Assembly: GCF_040111675.1 (NCBI RefSeq)
Contig: NZ_CP157794.1
Coordinates: 62,001 to 126,000 of the forward strand
DNA: 64,000 nt
Source of the DNA: Salinarimonas sp.
GTDB taxonomy: Bacteria > Pseudomonadota > Alphaproteobacteria > Rhizobiales > Beijerinckiaceae
Direction of reading: 5' to 3'
The position numbers and the translations under genes are program-made. Numbering within the stretch: position 1 is the stretch's first letter; every line of letters starts with the position of its first letter. The notes below the pieces were generated by a model. It had not been told where the DNA came from, did no database searches, and saw nothing but the letters and a program-made list of their open reading frames with translations. Of this stretch, positions 51,487 through 59,588 are shown one piece after another.

Positions 51487-51888
51487 ATGATCGGAATGGT
51501 GCTCGTCACCCACGGCCAGCTGGCGACGGAGTTCCGCGCCGCCCTGGAGCACGTGGTCGGCCCCCAGGAGCAGATCGAGACGATCACGATCGGCCCCGAC
51601 GACGACATGGAAGCGCGCCGCGGCGACATCCTCGACGCCGTGCGCCGGGTCGAGTCCGGCGCGGGCGTCGTCGTGCTCACCGACATGTTCGGCGGCACGC
51701 CCTCGAACCTCGCTCTGTCCTGCATGAACGGCCGCATGGTCGAGGTGGTGGCCGGCATCAACCTGCCCATGCTGATCAAGCTCGCGAGCGTGCGCGATCT
51801 CGAGCCGCTGGCGCAGGCCGTGCTCCACGCGCAGGAGGCCGGGCGCAAGTACATCAACGTCGCCTCCCACGTGCTCGCGGGGAAATGA
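51487..51888 (+). CDS. manX: PTS EIIA component, mannose family (regulatory)
   Basis: Predicted 133 residues of the EIIA(Man) fold. The phosphorylated His is in VLVTHGQLATEF close to the N terminus, and DMFGGTPSNLAL is the family motif. No EIIB/C/D sugar permease is encoded nearby, so it is a regulatory EIIA receiving phosphate from HPr rather than a sugar transporter part. The ATG at 51475 would add four residues; I prefer 51487, which places the VLVTHG strand at the usual distance from the start. It is followed by ptsH two bases after its stop codon. Confidence 0.9.
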   Translation: MIGMVLVTHGQLATEFRAALEHVVGPQEQIETITIGPDDDMEARRGDILDAVRRVESGAGVVVLTDMFGGTPSNLALSCMNGRMVEVVAGINLPMLIKLASVRDLEPLAQAVLHAQEAGRKYINVASHVLAGK

Positions 51889-51889
51889 G

Positions 51890-52222
51890 ATGAGCGCCGA
51901 GCCCCGCCCCGATCTCGACGAGTGCCCCGCCGACGAGGCGCCCGCCGCCGGCGCGCTGAGCCGCGAGCTCGCCATCGTCAACCGCAAGGGCCTCCACGCC
52001 CGCGCCTCCGCGAAGTTCGTCCAGACCGTGGAGCGCTTCGAGGCCGAGGTCAGCGTCTCCCGCTGCGGGGAGACGGTGGGCGGCCGCTCGATCATGGGGC
52101 TCCTCACGCTCGCCGCCGCGCAGGGCACGACGATCCGCGTGGACGCGACGGGCCCGCAGGCCGAGGGCGTGCTCGACGCGCTCGCGGCGCTCCTCGCCGG
52201 CCGCTTCGGCGAGGACGAGTAG
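51890..52222 (+). CDS. ptsH: HPr phosphocarrier protein
   Basis: Predicted 110 residues, longer than typical HPr (about 88) because of an acidic, Pro/Ala-rich N-terminal extension of about 25 residues. The active-site His is in RKGLHARASAKF, and the regulatory Ser for HprK is in GGRSIMGLL. It passes phosphate from EI (not in this window) to EIIA and is the target of HprK. The extension may be flexible; its purpose is unknown. Confidence 0.93.
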   Translation: MSAEPRPDLDECPADEAPAAGALSRELAIVNRKGLHARASAKFVQTVERFEAEVSVSRCGETVGGRSIMGLLTLAAAQGTTIRVDATGPQAEGVLDALAALLAGRFGEDE

Positions 52223-52266
52223 ACGCGTGCGCGGAACTCCGGCGCGTGCGGCGCGTCTCAGCCCGC

Positions 52267-53172
52267 ATGACGCCCGCACGGACCGCGCTTCTCGTCCACA
52301 ACCCGACAGCCGGAGATCGACCCGTTCCCTGCGAGGCGATCACGGACGCCCTGCGCGCCGCCGGCTATGCCGCACGCGCCGTCTCCGCGAAGGGTGACGA
52401 TCTCGACGCCGCCTTCGCCGCCGCGCGCACCGAGCCTGTCGACCTCGTCGTCGTCGCCGGCGGGGACGGGACCGTGGCGAAGGCGATGGCGCGCCTCGAC
52501 GGCGCCGCGCCGCCGCTCGCCCTCCTGCCGCTGGGAACGGCGAACAATCTCGCCCGCGCCATCGGCGTCTGCCGGCCCTGGCGCGACCTCGTCGCCGGGA
52601 TCGGCGCGGCCGAGCCGGCGGCGTTCCGGCTCGGCCTCGTCGCGGACGGCTCGGGCGAGACGCCCTTCGTCGAGACCGTGGACGTCGGCGCGCTCGCGGC
52701 GGGGCTCGCGGCCGCCGGCGGAACCGGGCTCGACGGCGCGGCGAAGCTCGCCCACGGCCGCGCGCGCCTCGCCGAGGCGGTCCGCGACGCCCCGGCGATC
52801 CGGGTGGCGCTGGGGCTCGACGGCGCCGCGCCGGTGGCCGAGGACGTCCTGCTCGCGGCCGTGCTGAACGTCGGGCTCAGCGGCCCGAACCTGCGGCTCT
52901 CCGCGATGCGGCCCGGCTCGGGCGTGCTCGAGATCGCGACGCTGCCCGCCGCCGATCGCGGCGCCTTCCTGGCCTGGCTGGAGCATGGTGGCGACGCGCC
53001 TGCGCCGCTCGCCCGCCGTCGTGCGCGGCAGGTGACGCTCGCGCCGCCCGAGGGCGCCGCGCTGCGGGTCGACGACGACATGCGCGAGGCGCGCGCCTCC
53101 GAGCGGCTCGCCATCGCCGCGCGCGCCCACCCCATCGCGGTGCTCGTCCCGCCGCCGCGCCGTGCGCCGTGA
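52267..53172 (+). CDS. Diacylglycerol/lipid kinase family protein
   Basis: Predicted 301 residues. The N-terminal kinase domain has VHNPTAGDRP and the nucleotide-binding VVAGGDGTVAKAM with LPLGTANNLARAIG, the hallmark of the YegS/DagK/sphingosine-kinase family. The C-terminal part is a beta-rich substrate domain. It probably phosphorylates a lipid head group or diacylglycerol with ATP at the inner membrane face; the natural lipid is not known. The ATG at 52267 follows ptsH by about 45 bp on the same strand. Confidence 0.85.
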   Translation: MTPARTALLVHNPTAGDRPVPCEAITDALRAAGYAARAVSAKGDDLDAAFAAARTEPVDLVVVAGGDGTVAKAMARLDGAAPPLALLPLGTANNLARAIGVCRPWRDLVAGIGAAEPAAFRLGLVADGSGETPFVETVDVGALAAGLAAAGGTGLDGAAKLAHGRARLAEAVRDAPAIRVALGLDGAAPVAEDVLLAAVLNVGLSGPNLRLSAMRPGSGVLEIATLPAADRGAFLAWLEHGGDAPAPLARRRARQVTLAPPEGAALRVDDDMREARASERLAIAARAHPIAVLVPPPRRAP

Positions 53173-53200
53173 GCGCGAGACCCCGACGGAGAGACCCGCC

Positions 53201-54052
53201 ATGACCGCCTCCTCCCACCAAGCCTCCTCCGAGACCGACGCCCCATTGCCCCACGACACGCTGGTCGCCATCGAGCGCACCGCCATCGTGCTCGCCCGCC
53301 TCGCGGGCGCGGAGATCGTCTCCGCGCTCGGTGGCCGCCGGGACGTGCGCTACAAGACCCGCGAGGAGGGCGCCTGGCTCGACCCGGTCTCCGAGGTCGA
53401 CCACGCCGTCGAGGCGCTGATCCGCGCGACGCTGGCCGAGCGCTTCCCGGATCACGACGTGATCGGCGAGGAGATGCCGGAGCGTCCCGGTCGCGGCCAC
53501 GACGTGATCTGGGCGGTCGACCCCGTCGACGGCACGACGAACTTCGTCAACGGCTTTCCGCTCTTCGCCGCCTCGATCGGCGTGCTGCATCGCGGCCGGC
53601 CCGTGGCGGGGGCGCTGTGGTGCTCGACGAGCCACGCGCTCCGCGCCGGCGTGTATCACGCCCGCATGGGCGGCGGGCTCGGCTTCGACGAGACGCCGCT
53701 CGATCCCGCGCCGGACCCGGCCGTGCGCCGTCGCCTCGCGGGCGATCCGCACGGCGGGGCCGGCAAGGCGGGTCCCTACGACCTGCGCAAGACCGGCTCG
53801 GCCGCGATCGAGTGCGCCTTCGTCGCGGCCGGGCTGCTCGCCGCGGCGCGCTTCGCCGCGCCCAACGTCTGGGACGTGGCGGGCGGGATCGCGCTCGTCG
53901 AGGCCGCGGGCGGCGAGGCGCGCACCCGCGACCGCGACGGCCCCTGGCGGCGCCTCGAGCGCTTTCAGGCGCCAGACGGCGATCTCGCCCGCTGGCGCGG
54001 CGAGATCGCGCTGGGCTCGGCCGAGGCGCTGGACGCGCGCCTCGGCGCCTGA
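53201..54052 (+). CDS. Inositol monophosphatase-family phosphatase
   Basis: Predicted 283 residues with the three family motifs: GEEMPE (metal ligand Glu), WAVDPVDGTTNFVNGFP (metal-binding Asp pair) and a late NVWDVAGGIALVEAAGG. It should be a Mg-dependent phosphatase of inositol phosphate, histidinol phosphate, PAP or similar substrates; which one cannot be told. The ATG at 53201 has GGAGAG upstream. It follows the lipid-kinase-like gene by 28 bp, so the two may be co-transcribed. Confidence 0.87.
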   Translation: MTASSHQASSETDAPLPHDTLVAIERTAIVLARLAGAEIVSALGGRRDVRYKTREEGAWLDPVSEVDHAVEALIRATLAERFPDHDVIGEEMPERPGRGHDVIWAVDPVDGTTNFVNGFPLFAASIGVLHRGRPVAGALWCSTSHALRAGVYHARMGGGLGFDETPLDPAPDPAVRRRLAGDPHGGAGKAGPYDLRKTGSAAIECAFVAAGLLAAARFAAPNVWDVAGGIALVEAAGGEARTRDRDGPWRRLERFQAPDGDLARWRGEIALGSAEALDARLGA

Positions 54053-54059
54053 GGGGCGC

Positions 54060-54416
54060 TCAGTCGCTGCCGTTCCCGTCCTGGTACAGGGTCTCCAGCT
54101 CGCGGGCCGAGAGGGGGCGGCGCACGATGATCGTGCCGGTCGCCTCCGGATCCTCGATCACGATCCGACCCTGCTCCATGAAGCAGTCGCACTGCGCCGG
54201 GGCGTCGTACTGGGTGATCTCCTGGCGCGGGGTGAGCTCGCCGCCCTCGGAGCGGCCGACGCCGGGCACGGCCACGCGGTCCTGCAGGAAGAAGCAGTCG
54301 CATTGCTGCGGCTGGTCGTATTGCGTGATCTCCTCCTGCTGGGTCACCTGCCCGAAGGCGGGCGCGGCGATCAGCGCGGCGGCGACGGCGAGGAGCGTGC
54401 GGTGGATCAGGGTCAT
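54060..54416 (-). CDS. Small secreted protein with two Cys-Asp-Cys repeats
   Basis: Predicted 118 residues; not a family I recognise. Residues 1-22 are a signal peptide. Two nearly identical 22-residue units follow at 29-50 and 66-87, each reading EITQYDxPxQCDCF then a hydrophobic RV/RI stretch. The paired CDC motifs could bind a metal, form disulphides or act in redox transfer in the periplasm. It is convergent with the inositol-phosphatase-like gene (7 bp apart) and lies about 200 bp downstream of the antiporter gene on the same strand. Confidence 0.75.
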   Translation of the reverse strand: MTLIHRTLLAVAAALIAAPAFGQVTQQEEITQYDQPQQCDCFFLQDRVAVPGVGRSEGGELTPRQEITQYDAPAQCDCFMEQGRIVIEDPEATGTIIVRRPLSARELETLYQDGNGSD

Positions 54417-54584
54417 GAGAACCTCCTTCCGTGGTGGGACAGGAAGTCTCTCCTCCCCGTCGGAGCCGCCGGTTGAGATTTCGCAATCGCGCGCCCGTTT
54501 GTCGGCGACCCGCCGCTCGCGTCGAACCCCGGCGCGCGCCGACGGTTGACGGTGTTCCCCGACATCAGCCGAAAGGACGCCGTC

Positions 54585-54656
54585 ATGTTCCGTTTCCTGC
54601 GCCGCGCCATCCTTTTCAGGGAAGTCCTGCGCCTCGTGCGCCGACGCCGCCGCTGA
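54585..54656 (+). CDS. Possible 23-residue Arg-rich microprotein
   Basis: MFRFLRRAILFREVLRLVRR plus three more Arg: 23 codons from ATG to TGA, with AAAGGA seven bases before the start. It is amphipathic and strongly basic, as expected for a short membrane-associated helix. The 3' part overlaps the end of the antiporter gene on the other strand (from 54616), so a chance ORF is a real possibility. Confidence 0.35.
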   Translation: MFRFLRRAILFREVLRLVRRRRR

Positions 54657-56385
54657 GAGGCCCGAGCGCGGCGATGTCCCGCTGCTGCTCCAGCCGGCGG
54701 CGCACCACGTCCTCGTCGACGCCGAAGCCTTCGAGCACGCGCCCGGCGAGCTGAAGGCTCGCCTCGAACGCCTCCGGGACCGCGACCGTGGCGCCCGCCT
54801 CGATCAGGCGCGCCGCATGGGCCCGGTCGCGGGCGCGGGCGTAGATCGGGATGATCGGCCAGGCCTTGCGGATCGCCTTGGCGATGGCCTCCGCCGCCTG
54901 GGGGCTGTCCATCGTCAGCACCACGGCGCTCGCCCGCTCGATATGGGCGCGCTCCAGCATCTCCAGCCGCGAGGCGTCTCCGTAATAGACCGGCAGGCCC
55001 TGCTTGCGCGCCGCGGCGACGGCCGGGGCGTCCGCGTCGATGGCGACGAAGGGCAGCGCCTCCGCCTGGAGCGACTCGACCAGGGTGCGCCCCACCCGTC
55101 CGAAGCCGGCGAGGATGACGTGGCCCTCGACCTTGCCCATGGTCTCGACCGCGTGCGCGGCCACGTCCGACGAGCCCGTGTCGAGCAGGCTCGCCAGCCG
55201 CTCGGCCGCGCCCGCGACGAGCGGCGTCACCAGCATGGTCAGGCCCGCGACGATCAGCATGAACTGGCCGACGTCGAGCGGGATGAGCGTCAGGCTCATG
55301 GCGAGGCCGACCACGATGAAGGCGAACTCGCCGCCCTGGCCGAGCAGCAGCCCGGTCTCGATGGCCGTCGAGCGGCCCAGCCCGAAGGCGAGGCACAGGC
55401 CGGCGGTGACGAGCGCCTTGAGCACGAACAGGCCGATCACGGAGGCGCCGATCCAGAAGGGCTCCTGCGCGATCACCCGCCAGTCGATCCCCATGCCCAC
55501 CGACATGAAGAACAGGCCGAGCATCAGGCCCTTGAACGGCTCGATGTCGACCTCGACCGTGTGCCGGTACTCGGTTTCCGCGAGCAGAAGCCCCGCCAGG
55601 AAGGCGCCGAGCGCCATCGACAGGCCGACGGCGCCGGTGATGGCGGAGATGCCGATGACGGTGAGCAGGATCGCCGCCATGAACATCTCGGGGCTGCGCG
55701 TCTGCGCCGCGATGCGCAGGGCCGGGCGCAGCACCAGCCGGCCGATGGCGTAGATGCCGCCGATGGTCAGGACCGCCTTGCCCAGCGCGATCGCGAGGTC
55801 GAGCCCGAGATTGCCCTCGACCTTGGCGCCGAGCACGCCCACGACGAACAGGATCGGCACCACCGCGAGATCCTGCATCAGCAGGATCGAGAAGGACGAG
55901 CGCCCCAGCGGCGTGCCGAGCCGACGGCGCTGCATCAGGAGCTGCATCACGATCGCGGTCGAGGACAAGGCGAGGCAGGCGCCGAGCACGATCGAGGCGG
56001 GGATCGAGTTGCCGAACTCCCAGGCGATGACGCCGATGATCGTCCCCGTGATCAGGATCTGCGCGGAGCCCAGCCCGAAGACCAGCCGGCGCATGGCCCA
56101 CAGCCGCTCCAGCGAGAGCTCGAGCCCGATGACGAAGAGGAGGAAGATCACGCCGAGCTCGGCGAGCGCCTGCACGCCCGCGAGATCGTCGATGACGACC
56201 CAGTGCAGGACGGGGAAATCCGCCGCCCACAGGCCGAGCCCGAAGGGCCCGATCGCGCCGCCGACGACGAGATAGCCGAGCACCGGGCTGATCCGCATCC
56301 GGTGGAACAACGGCACCATCACGCCGGCCGCGATCAGGAAGACGATGATCTCGCGCAGATGGGGGATGCCGACATGATGCTCCAT
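54616..56385 (-). CDS. KefB/KefC-like CPA2 cation:proton antiporter with TrkA-N domain
   Basis: Predicted 589 residues. About 12 membrane helices (about 5-380) with the CPA2 signatures GYLVVGGAIGPFG and LALSSTAIVMQLL, plus FLAGLLLAETEYRH. A cytoplasmic Rossmann TrkA-N domain follows (about 405-520, with ILAGFGRVGRTLVESL), then a short tail. It exchanges K+ (or Na+) for protons, gated by nucleotide or glutathione adducts in Kef proteins. No KefF/KefG ancillary gene is adjacent. The ATG at 56385 gives the usual N-terminal distance to the first helix. Confidence 0.9.
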   Translation of the reverse strand: MEHHVGIPHLREIIVFLIAAGVMVPLFHRMRISPVLGYLVVGGAIGPFGLGLWAADFPVLHWVVIDDLAGVQALAELGVIFLLFVIGLELSLERLWAMRRLVFGLGSAQILITGTIIGVIAWEFGNSIPASIVLGACLALSSTAIVMQLLMQRRRLGTPLGRSSFSILLMQDLAVVPILFVVGVLGAKVEGNLGLDLAIALGKAVLTIGGIYAIGRLVLRPALRIAAQTRSPEMFMAAILLTVIGISAITGAVGLSMALGAFLAGLLLAETEYRHTVEVDIEPFKGLMLGLFFMSVGMGIDWRVIAQEPFWIGASVIGLFVLKALVTAGLCLAFGLGRSTAIETGLLLGQGGEFAFIVVGLAMSLTLIPLDVGQFMLIVAGLTMLVTPLVAGAAERLASLLDTGSSDVAAHAVETMGKVEGHVILAGFGRVGRTLVESLQAEALPFVAIDADAPAVAAARKQGLPVYYGDASRLEMLERAHIERASAVVLTMDSPQAAEAIAKAIRKAWPIIPIYARARDRAHAARLIEAGATVAVPEAFEASLQLAGRVLEGFGVDEDVVRRRLEQQRDIAALGPLSGGVGARGAGLP

Positions 56386-56572
56386 ACGCAGCGCGCTCCT
56401 GTGAAATATACGGCCGACGCTCGCCCCTTCGGCGCGCGAAATCAATGCGGGAGATCAACGCGCGGGCCGGCGCGGGCGCTCTCTCCCGACGGCCGCGCTT
56501 GCCTCGCGCGGCGTCGAGAGGCAGCATCGCTGCGCGGCGCGGTGGGGCGCCGCGGGACGGCGGAGCCGCTGC

Positions 56573-57073
56573 ATGCCTTTCTCTCGTCGACGGTCCTACG
56601 AGCAGGGCCATCGCCCGAAGTTCCTGGTCTTCGTGGACGACACGCCGGAATGCTCGCGCGCGGTGCGCTTCGCCGCTCGCCGCGTCGCCCGGCTCGGCGC
56701 GAAGCTCGTGATGCTCGCGGTCTCGGCGCCGCCGGAGAGCTTCGAGTGGCTCGGGGTCGGGGACGTCATGCGGGCGGAGGCCGAGGAAGAGGCCAACGAG
56801 CAGCTGGACAAGGCGGCCGAGCTCGCTCGCGAGGCCGCGGGCGTCGAGCCCGAGCGGGTGATCCGCGTCGGCAAGAAGCAGGACGAGATCCTCAAGCTCA
56901 TCGACGAGGACGCGGACATCGCCTTCATGGTGCTGGCCGCCGGCACCTCCAGCGAAGGCCCGGGCCCGCTCGTGACCAACTTCGCCGGGGTCGCCGCGAG
57001 CACGTTCCCGCTCCCCGTCGTCATCGTGCCGGGCAGCCTCACCGACGAGGAGATCGACGCGCTGGCCGGCTGA
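56573..57073 (+). CDS. Universal stress protein (UspA family)
   Basis: Predicted 166 residues with a Usp fold: FLVFVDDTPECSRAVRFAA at the start, the central alpha/beta unit and a C-terminal VTNFAGVAASTFPLPVVIVP that replaces the usual ATP-binding G-x2-G-x9-GS motif. The strong divergence of that motif suggests a non-ATP-binding Usp. It is divergent from the antiporter gene (187 bp between). Confidence 0.85.
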   Translation: MPFSRRRSYEQGHRPKFLVFVDDTPECSRAVRFAARRVARLGAKLVMLAVSAPPESFEWLGVGDVMRAEAEEEANEQLDKAAELAREAAGVEPERVIRVGKKQDEILKLIDEDADIAFMVLAAGTSSEGPGPLVTNFAGVAASTFPLPVVIVPGSLTDEEIDALAG

Positions 57074-57251
57074 CGGAGCCGCCCGTGACGCCCGTCGAGC
57101 AACGGCCGGAACGGGCCGCGCGTTGCATAGCCGTCTCCGGACGCATCCGCATACGTGCTTGTGCGATACTTGAGCGGCGGGCCGCGGGCCGTGCATAGTC
57201 GCTGCCGCTCCCCCGCCTTCGACCGACGCCCACGCCGGGATAACTGCTTAC

Positions 57252-57265
57252 TTGATACCGCTCAA
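57252..57265. promoter_or_regulatory. FixK/Fnr-type box
   Basis: TTGATACCGCTCAA matches the FixK/Anr consensus TTGAT-N4-ATCAA at nine of ten defined positions. It lies 92 bp before the GTG of the receiver gene. Its centre would be about -41 for a start near 57300, the class II activator position. The Crp/Fnr-family gene 600 bp downstream could bind it. Confidence 0.5.
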
Positions 57266-57343
57266 GGCGATCCTGACATGGAGTGGGTACCGTTTCGACC
57301 TGGAACGTCGCGTAGAATGCCGCCCGAAGGCGAGAGGCCCCCT

Positions 57344-57682
57344 GTGAGAATTCACATCGTCGAAGACGATTTCGGCGTACGCGACTCCCTCATCGAGCTC
57401 GTGTCCGCCCTCGGCTTCGCCGCCCGCGCCTACGCGGACGGGGAGAGCTTCCTGCGCGCCGGCCCGCCGGGACCGCGCGACATCGTCTTCGTCGATCTCG
57501 GCCTGCCGGGGATCTCCGGGTCCGACGTGATCCGCTGGCTTTCGGCCCAGGAGCGCGCGCCGCGGATCGTCGCCATCTCCGGCAAGCCGCGGGCCGACAT
57601 CGACGCGATGCTGCGCGGGCTGCCGACGACGCCGCTGCTGCGCAAGCCGCTCGAGGCGGAGGAGATCACCGCTTTTCTGTAG
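57344..57682 (+). CDS. Single-domain response regulator receiver
   Basis: Predicted 112 residues, a receiver domain only: acidic pocket EDD, phospho-acceptor Asp51 in VFVDLGLPG and Lys in LLRKPLEA. No DNA-binding output domain follows, so it resembles FixJ receiver halves or CheY-like carriers. I take the GTG at 57344 with GAGAGG upstream; ATGs at 57278 and 57317 would add 22 and 9 residues. A FixK-like box lies upstream and a Crp/Fnr gene downstream, so low-oxygen or redox signalling is a plausible setting. Its kinase is unknown; two orphan kinases occur in the window. Confidence 0.8.
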   Translation: MRIHIVEDDFGVRDSLIELVSALGFAARAYADGESFLRAGPPGPRDIVFVDLGLPGISGSDVIRWLSAQERAPRIVAISGKPRADIDAMLRGLPTTPLLRKPLEAEEITAFL

Positions 57683-57870
57683 CGGTCGCGGCATGCCTTC
57701 TTCGAACGCTCCGTGAACCGCGCCTTTCTCTGCGGCATTTTCGCCCGCGGGAATTTCCCGACGGCATCATGCTTAAGGGCATCTCCCGATGCGCATCGGG
57801 GCCGCTCGCCGTAATCCTCGACGCGTTCGATCGCTCCGTTCCCCCGGGCACCCTGTCGAGGATCTGTCAT

Positions 57871-58581
57871 ATGGATGCGCGTCACTACCGCTCCGATTTC
57901 ACCAACGCGAAGTTCGATTCCGGCTGGAGCTTGCGCTTCTCCGGCGCGCCCGCCGCGGAGAAGCCGGAGAAGGGAAAGGTCTTCTCCTACCATCACCGCG
58001 CGCTCATTCTCGACGAGGGCGACGCCGCCAGCTCCGTCTACGAGGTGCTGGAAGGCGGCGTGATCCTGTTCAAGCTCCTGCCCGACGGCCGGCGCCAGAT
58101 CATCGAGGTGCTCGGCGTCGGCGACGTGTTCGGGCTCTCGGCCACGGACGTCTCGGACGTCGCCGCCGAGGCGCTGACCGCGGTTCGGGTCGTCGTCTAC
58201 GACAAGCGCACCATCGATTCCGAGGCGCCCCTGCGGGACCGGCTGTTCGCCCGCCTGCGCCAGCAGATGTGCGCTCTGCACGACCACGCTCTGCTGCTCG
58301 GCCGCAAGTCGGCGCAGGAGCGCGTCGCGACCTTCATCATGCGCCTCGTGCCCAATCGCGGCGGCTTCGCCTGCGCCGGCCCGGTGAAGGGCGAGGGCGC
58401 GACCCGCGTCGACCTCGCCATGACGCGCCAGGAGATCGCGGACTATCTCGGCCTGACGATCGAGACGGTCAGCCGCGCCTTCTCGAGCCTGCGCCGCGAC
58501 GGCGTCATCGCCTACGACAAGCAGGACAGCGTCGAGATCGCCAACGTCTGCCGCCTGTGCCATCTCACCGGGTCGCACTGA
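57871..58581 (+). CDS. Crp/Fnr-family transcriptional regulator (FixK/FnrN-like)
   Basis: Predicted 236 residues. A cyclic-nucleotide-binding-like domain (about 25-145, with ILDEGDAASSVYEVLEGGVILFK) is joined to a Crp HTH domain (about 165-230) whose recognition helix region MTRQEIADYLGLTIETVSRA is nearly identical to FixK/Fnr proteins (E..SR). The N terminus lacks the Cys cluster that carries the Fnr iron-sulfur centre, so direct oxygen sensing is unlikely. The C terminus ends with an odd CRLCH motif. The ATG at 57871 has GAGGA nine bases upstream. A clear terminator follows the gene. Confidence 0.9.
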   Translation: MDARHYRSDFTNAKFDSGWSLRFSGAPAAEKPEKGKVFSYHHRALILDEGDAASSVYEVLEGGVILFKLLPDGRRQIIEVLGVGDVFGLSATDVSDVAAEALTAVRVVVYDKRTIDSEAPLRDRLFARLRQQMCALHDHALLLGRKSAQERVATFIMRLVPNRGGFACAGPVKGEGATRVDLAMTRQEIADYLGLTIETVSRAFSSLRRDGVIAYDKQDSVEIANVCRLCHLTGSH

Positions 58582-58673
58582 CCGGCTCGCGCCGGGCCGA
58601 TCGTCCCGATCCCGTTTCCCGAGCGTATCCGTTCCTCCCGAGGGAAGCGCCGCAGCTCTTCCCCGCCTGCAAG

Positions 58674-58702
58674 AGGCCGCCTCGCCGAGGCGGCCTTTTT
58701 TT
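58674..58702 (+). terminator. Rho-independent terminator after the Crp/Fnr gene
   Basis: A 10-bp stem AGGCCGCCTC / GAGGCGGCCT with a 3-base loop runs directly into seven T residues. It lies 93 bp after the stop at 58581 and before the lysE-type gene. Confidence 0.85.
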
Positions 58703-58801
58703 CGAGCGGAGCCCGGCGTTCCCCCTGGCGCCCGCGCCCGCGGCGCGGCATGTAGGCGTCCGACGGCGCGCCGGCGCGCGCCGACGCCTCCGAGGCGCCG
58801 C

Positions 58802-59455
58802 ATGAGCTTCTCCGCCTTCAGCTTCCTTCCCGACCTCGACACCCTGTTCCTCTTCACCGCGGCCTCCGTCGTGCTGTTCGCCACGCCCGGGCCGGACATG
58901 AGCCTGTTCCTGGCCAAGACCGTGCAGGGCGGCCGTGCGGCGGGGATCGCCGCCATGGCCGGCGCCATGACGGGGGCCGCGGTGCACACGCTGCTCGCCG
59001 CGCTCGGCGTCTCGGCGCTGCTCGCGGCGTCCGAGACGGGCTTCGCGGTCCTGAAATGGGTCGGCGGGCTCTACCTGCTCTGGCTCGCCGTCGACGCCGT
59101 GCGCAACGGCTCGGCGCTGAGCGTGAAGGCGACCGGGCCGAACCGGATCGGCCTGCGGGCCACCTGGCTGCTGGGGCTCGGCGTCAACCTGACGAACCCG
59201 AAGGTGATCCTGTTCTTCGTCACCTTCCTCCCCCAGTTCGTCGTCGCCGGGGACCCCGACGCCACGGGCAAGCTCGTCTTCCTGGGGCTCTACTTCATCG
59301 CCGTCTCGGTGCCGCTCGCGGTGCTGATGATTCTCGGCGCCGAGCGCGTGCTCGCGACGGTGCGCGCCCGTCCGCGGCTGTTGCGCGGCATCGACCTCGC
59401 CTTCGCCGGCGTGTTCGGCGTCTTCGCGCTCAAGATCCTCACCGCGACGCGCTGA
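58802..59455 (+). CDS. LysE-family translocator
   Basis: Predicted 217 residues with about six membrane helices and the LysE/RhtB motif [14 protein letters not shown] (about 27-40) followed by [16 protein letters not shown]. These proteins export amino acids such as homoserine, threonine or lysine across the inner membrane. It is preceded by a terminator and so is its own unit. The next gene is ahcY, whose regulatory sequences start about 45 bp after the stop. Confidence 0.88.
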   Translation: MSFSAFSFLPDLDTLFLFTAASVVLFATPGPDMSLFLAKTVQGGRAAGIAAMAGAMTGAAVHTLLAALGVSALLAASETGFAVLKWVGGLYLLWLAVDAVRNGSALSVKATGPNRIGLRATWLLGLGVNLTNPKVILFFVTFLPQFVVAGDPDATGKLVFLGLYFIAVSVPLAVLMILGAERVLATVRARPRLLRGIDLAFAGVFGVFALKILTATR

Positions 59456-59501
59456 GGCGGCCGCCTCCGCTCCGCGGCGTCCGTGTCGCCGCGGAAAGGA
59501 C

Positions 59502-59517
59502 ATAAAGACATGTTTAT
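59502..59517. promoter_or_regulatory. ATAAA-N6-TTTAT inverted repeat upstream of ahcY
   Basis: ATAAAGACATGTTTAT is a perfect 5-bp inverted repeat around GACATG, in an otherwise GC-rich region. It resembles operators of the methionine-cycle repressor SahR (ArsR family) known for ahcY in alphaproteobacteria, but I rely on memory of that motif. It lies just upstream of the candidate -35 box. Confidence 0.4.
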
Positions 59518-59520
59518 ATG

Positions 59521-59550
59521 TTGATTGCCATGCGGTCCGTCCTCTGCTAC
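59521..59550 (+). promoter_or_regulatory. Candidate promoter of ahcY
   Basis: TTGATT (59521-59526) and TGCTAC (59545-59550) with an 18-bp spacer fit the alphaproteobacterial housekeeping promoter. Transcription would start near 59557, giving a leader of about 32 bases to the ATG at 59589 with AGAGGA nine bases before it. Confidence 0.45.
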
Positions 59551-59588
59551 AGGGGGCGCGAACCGACATACGCAGAGGATTTTTCACG

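Noticed and set aside
59540..59579. Hairpin that would hide the ahcY ribosome site (arms TCCTCTGC and GCAGAGGA), possible SAH/SAM riboswitch
   Set aside because: The 5' arm overlaps the likely -10 box and lies upstream of the predicted transcription start, so it would not be in the mRNA. I could not match a known riboswitch consensus. An RNA 5'-end map would settle this.
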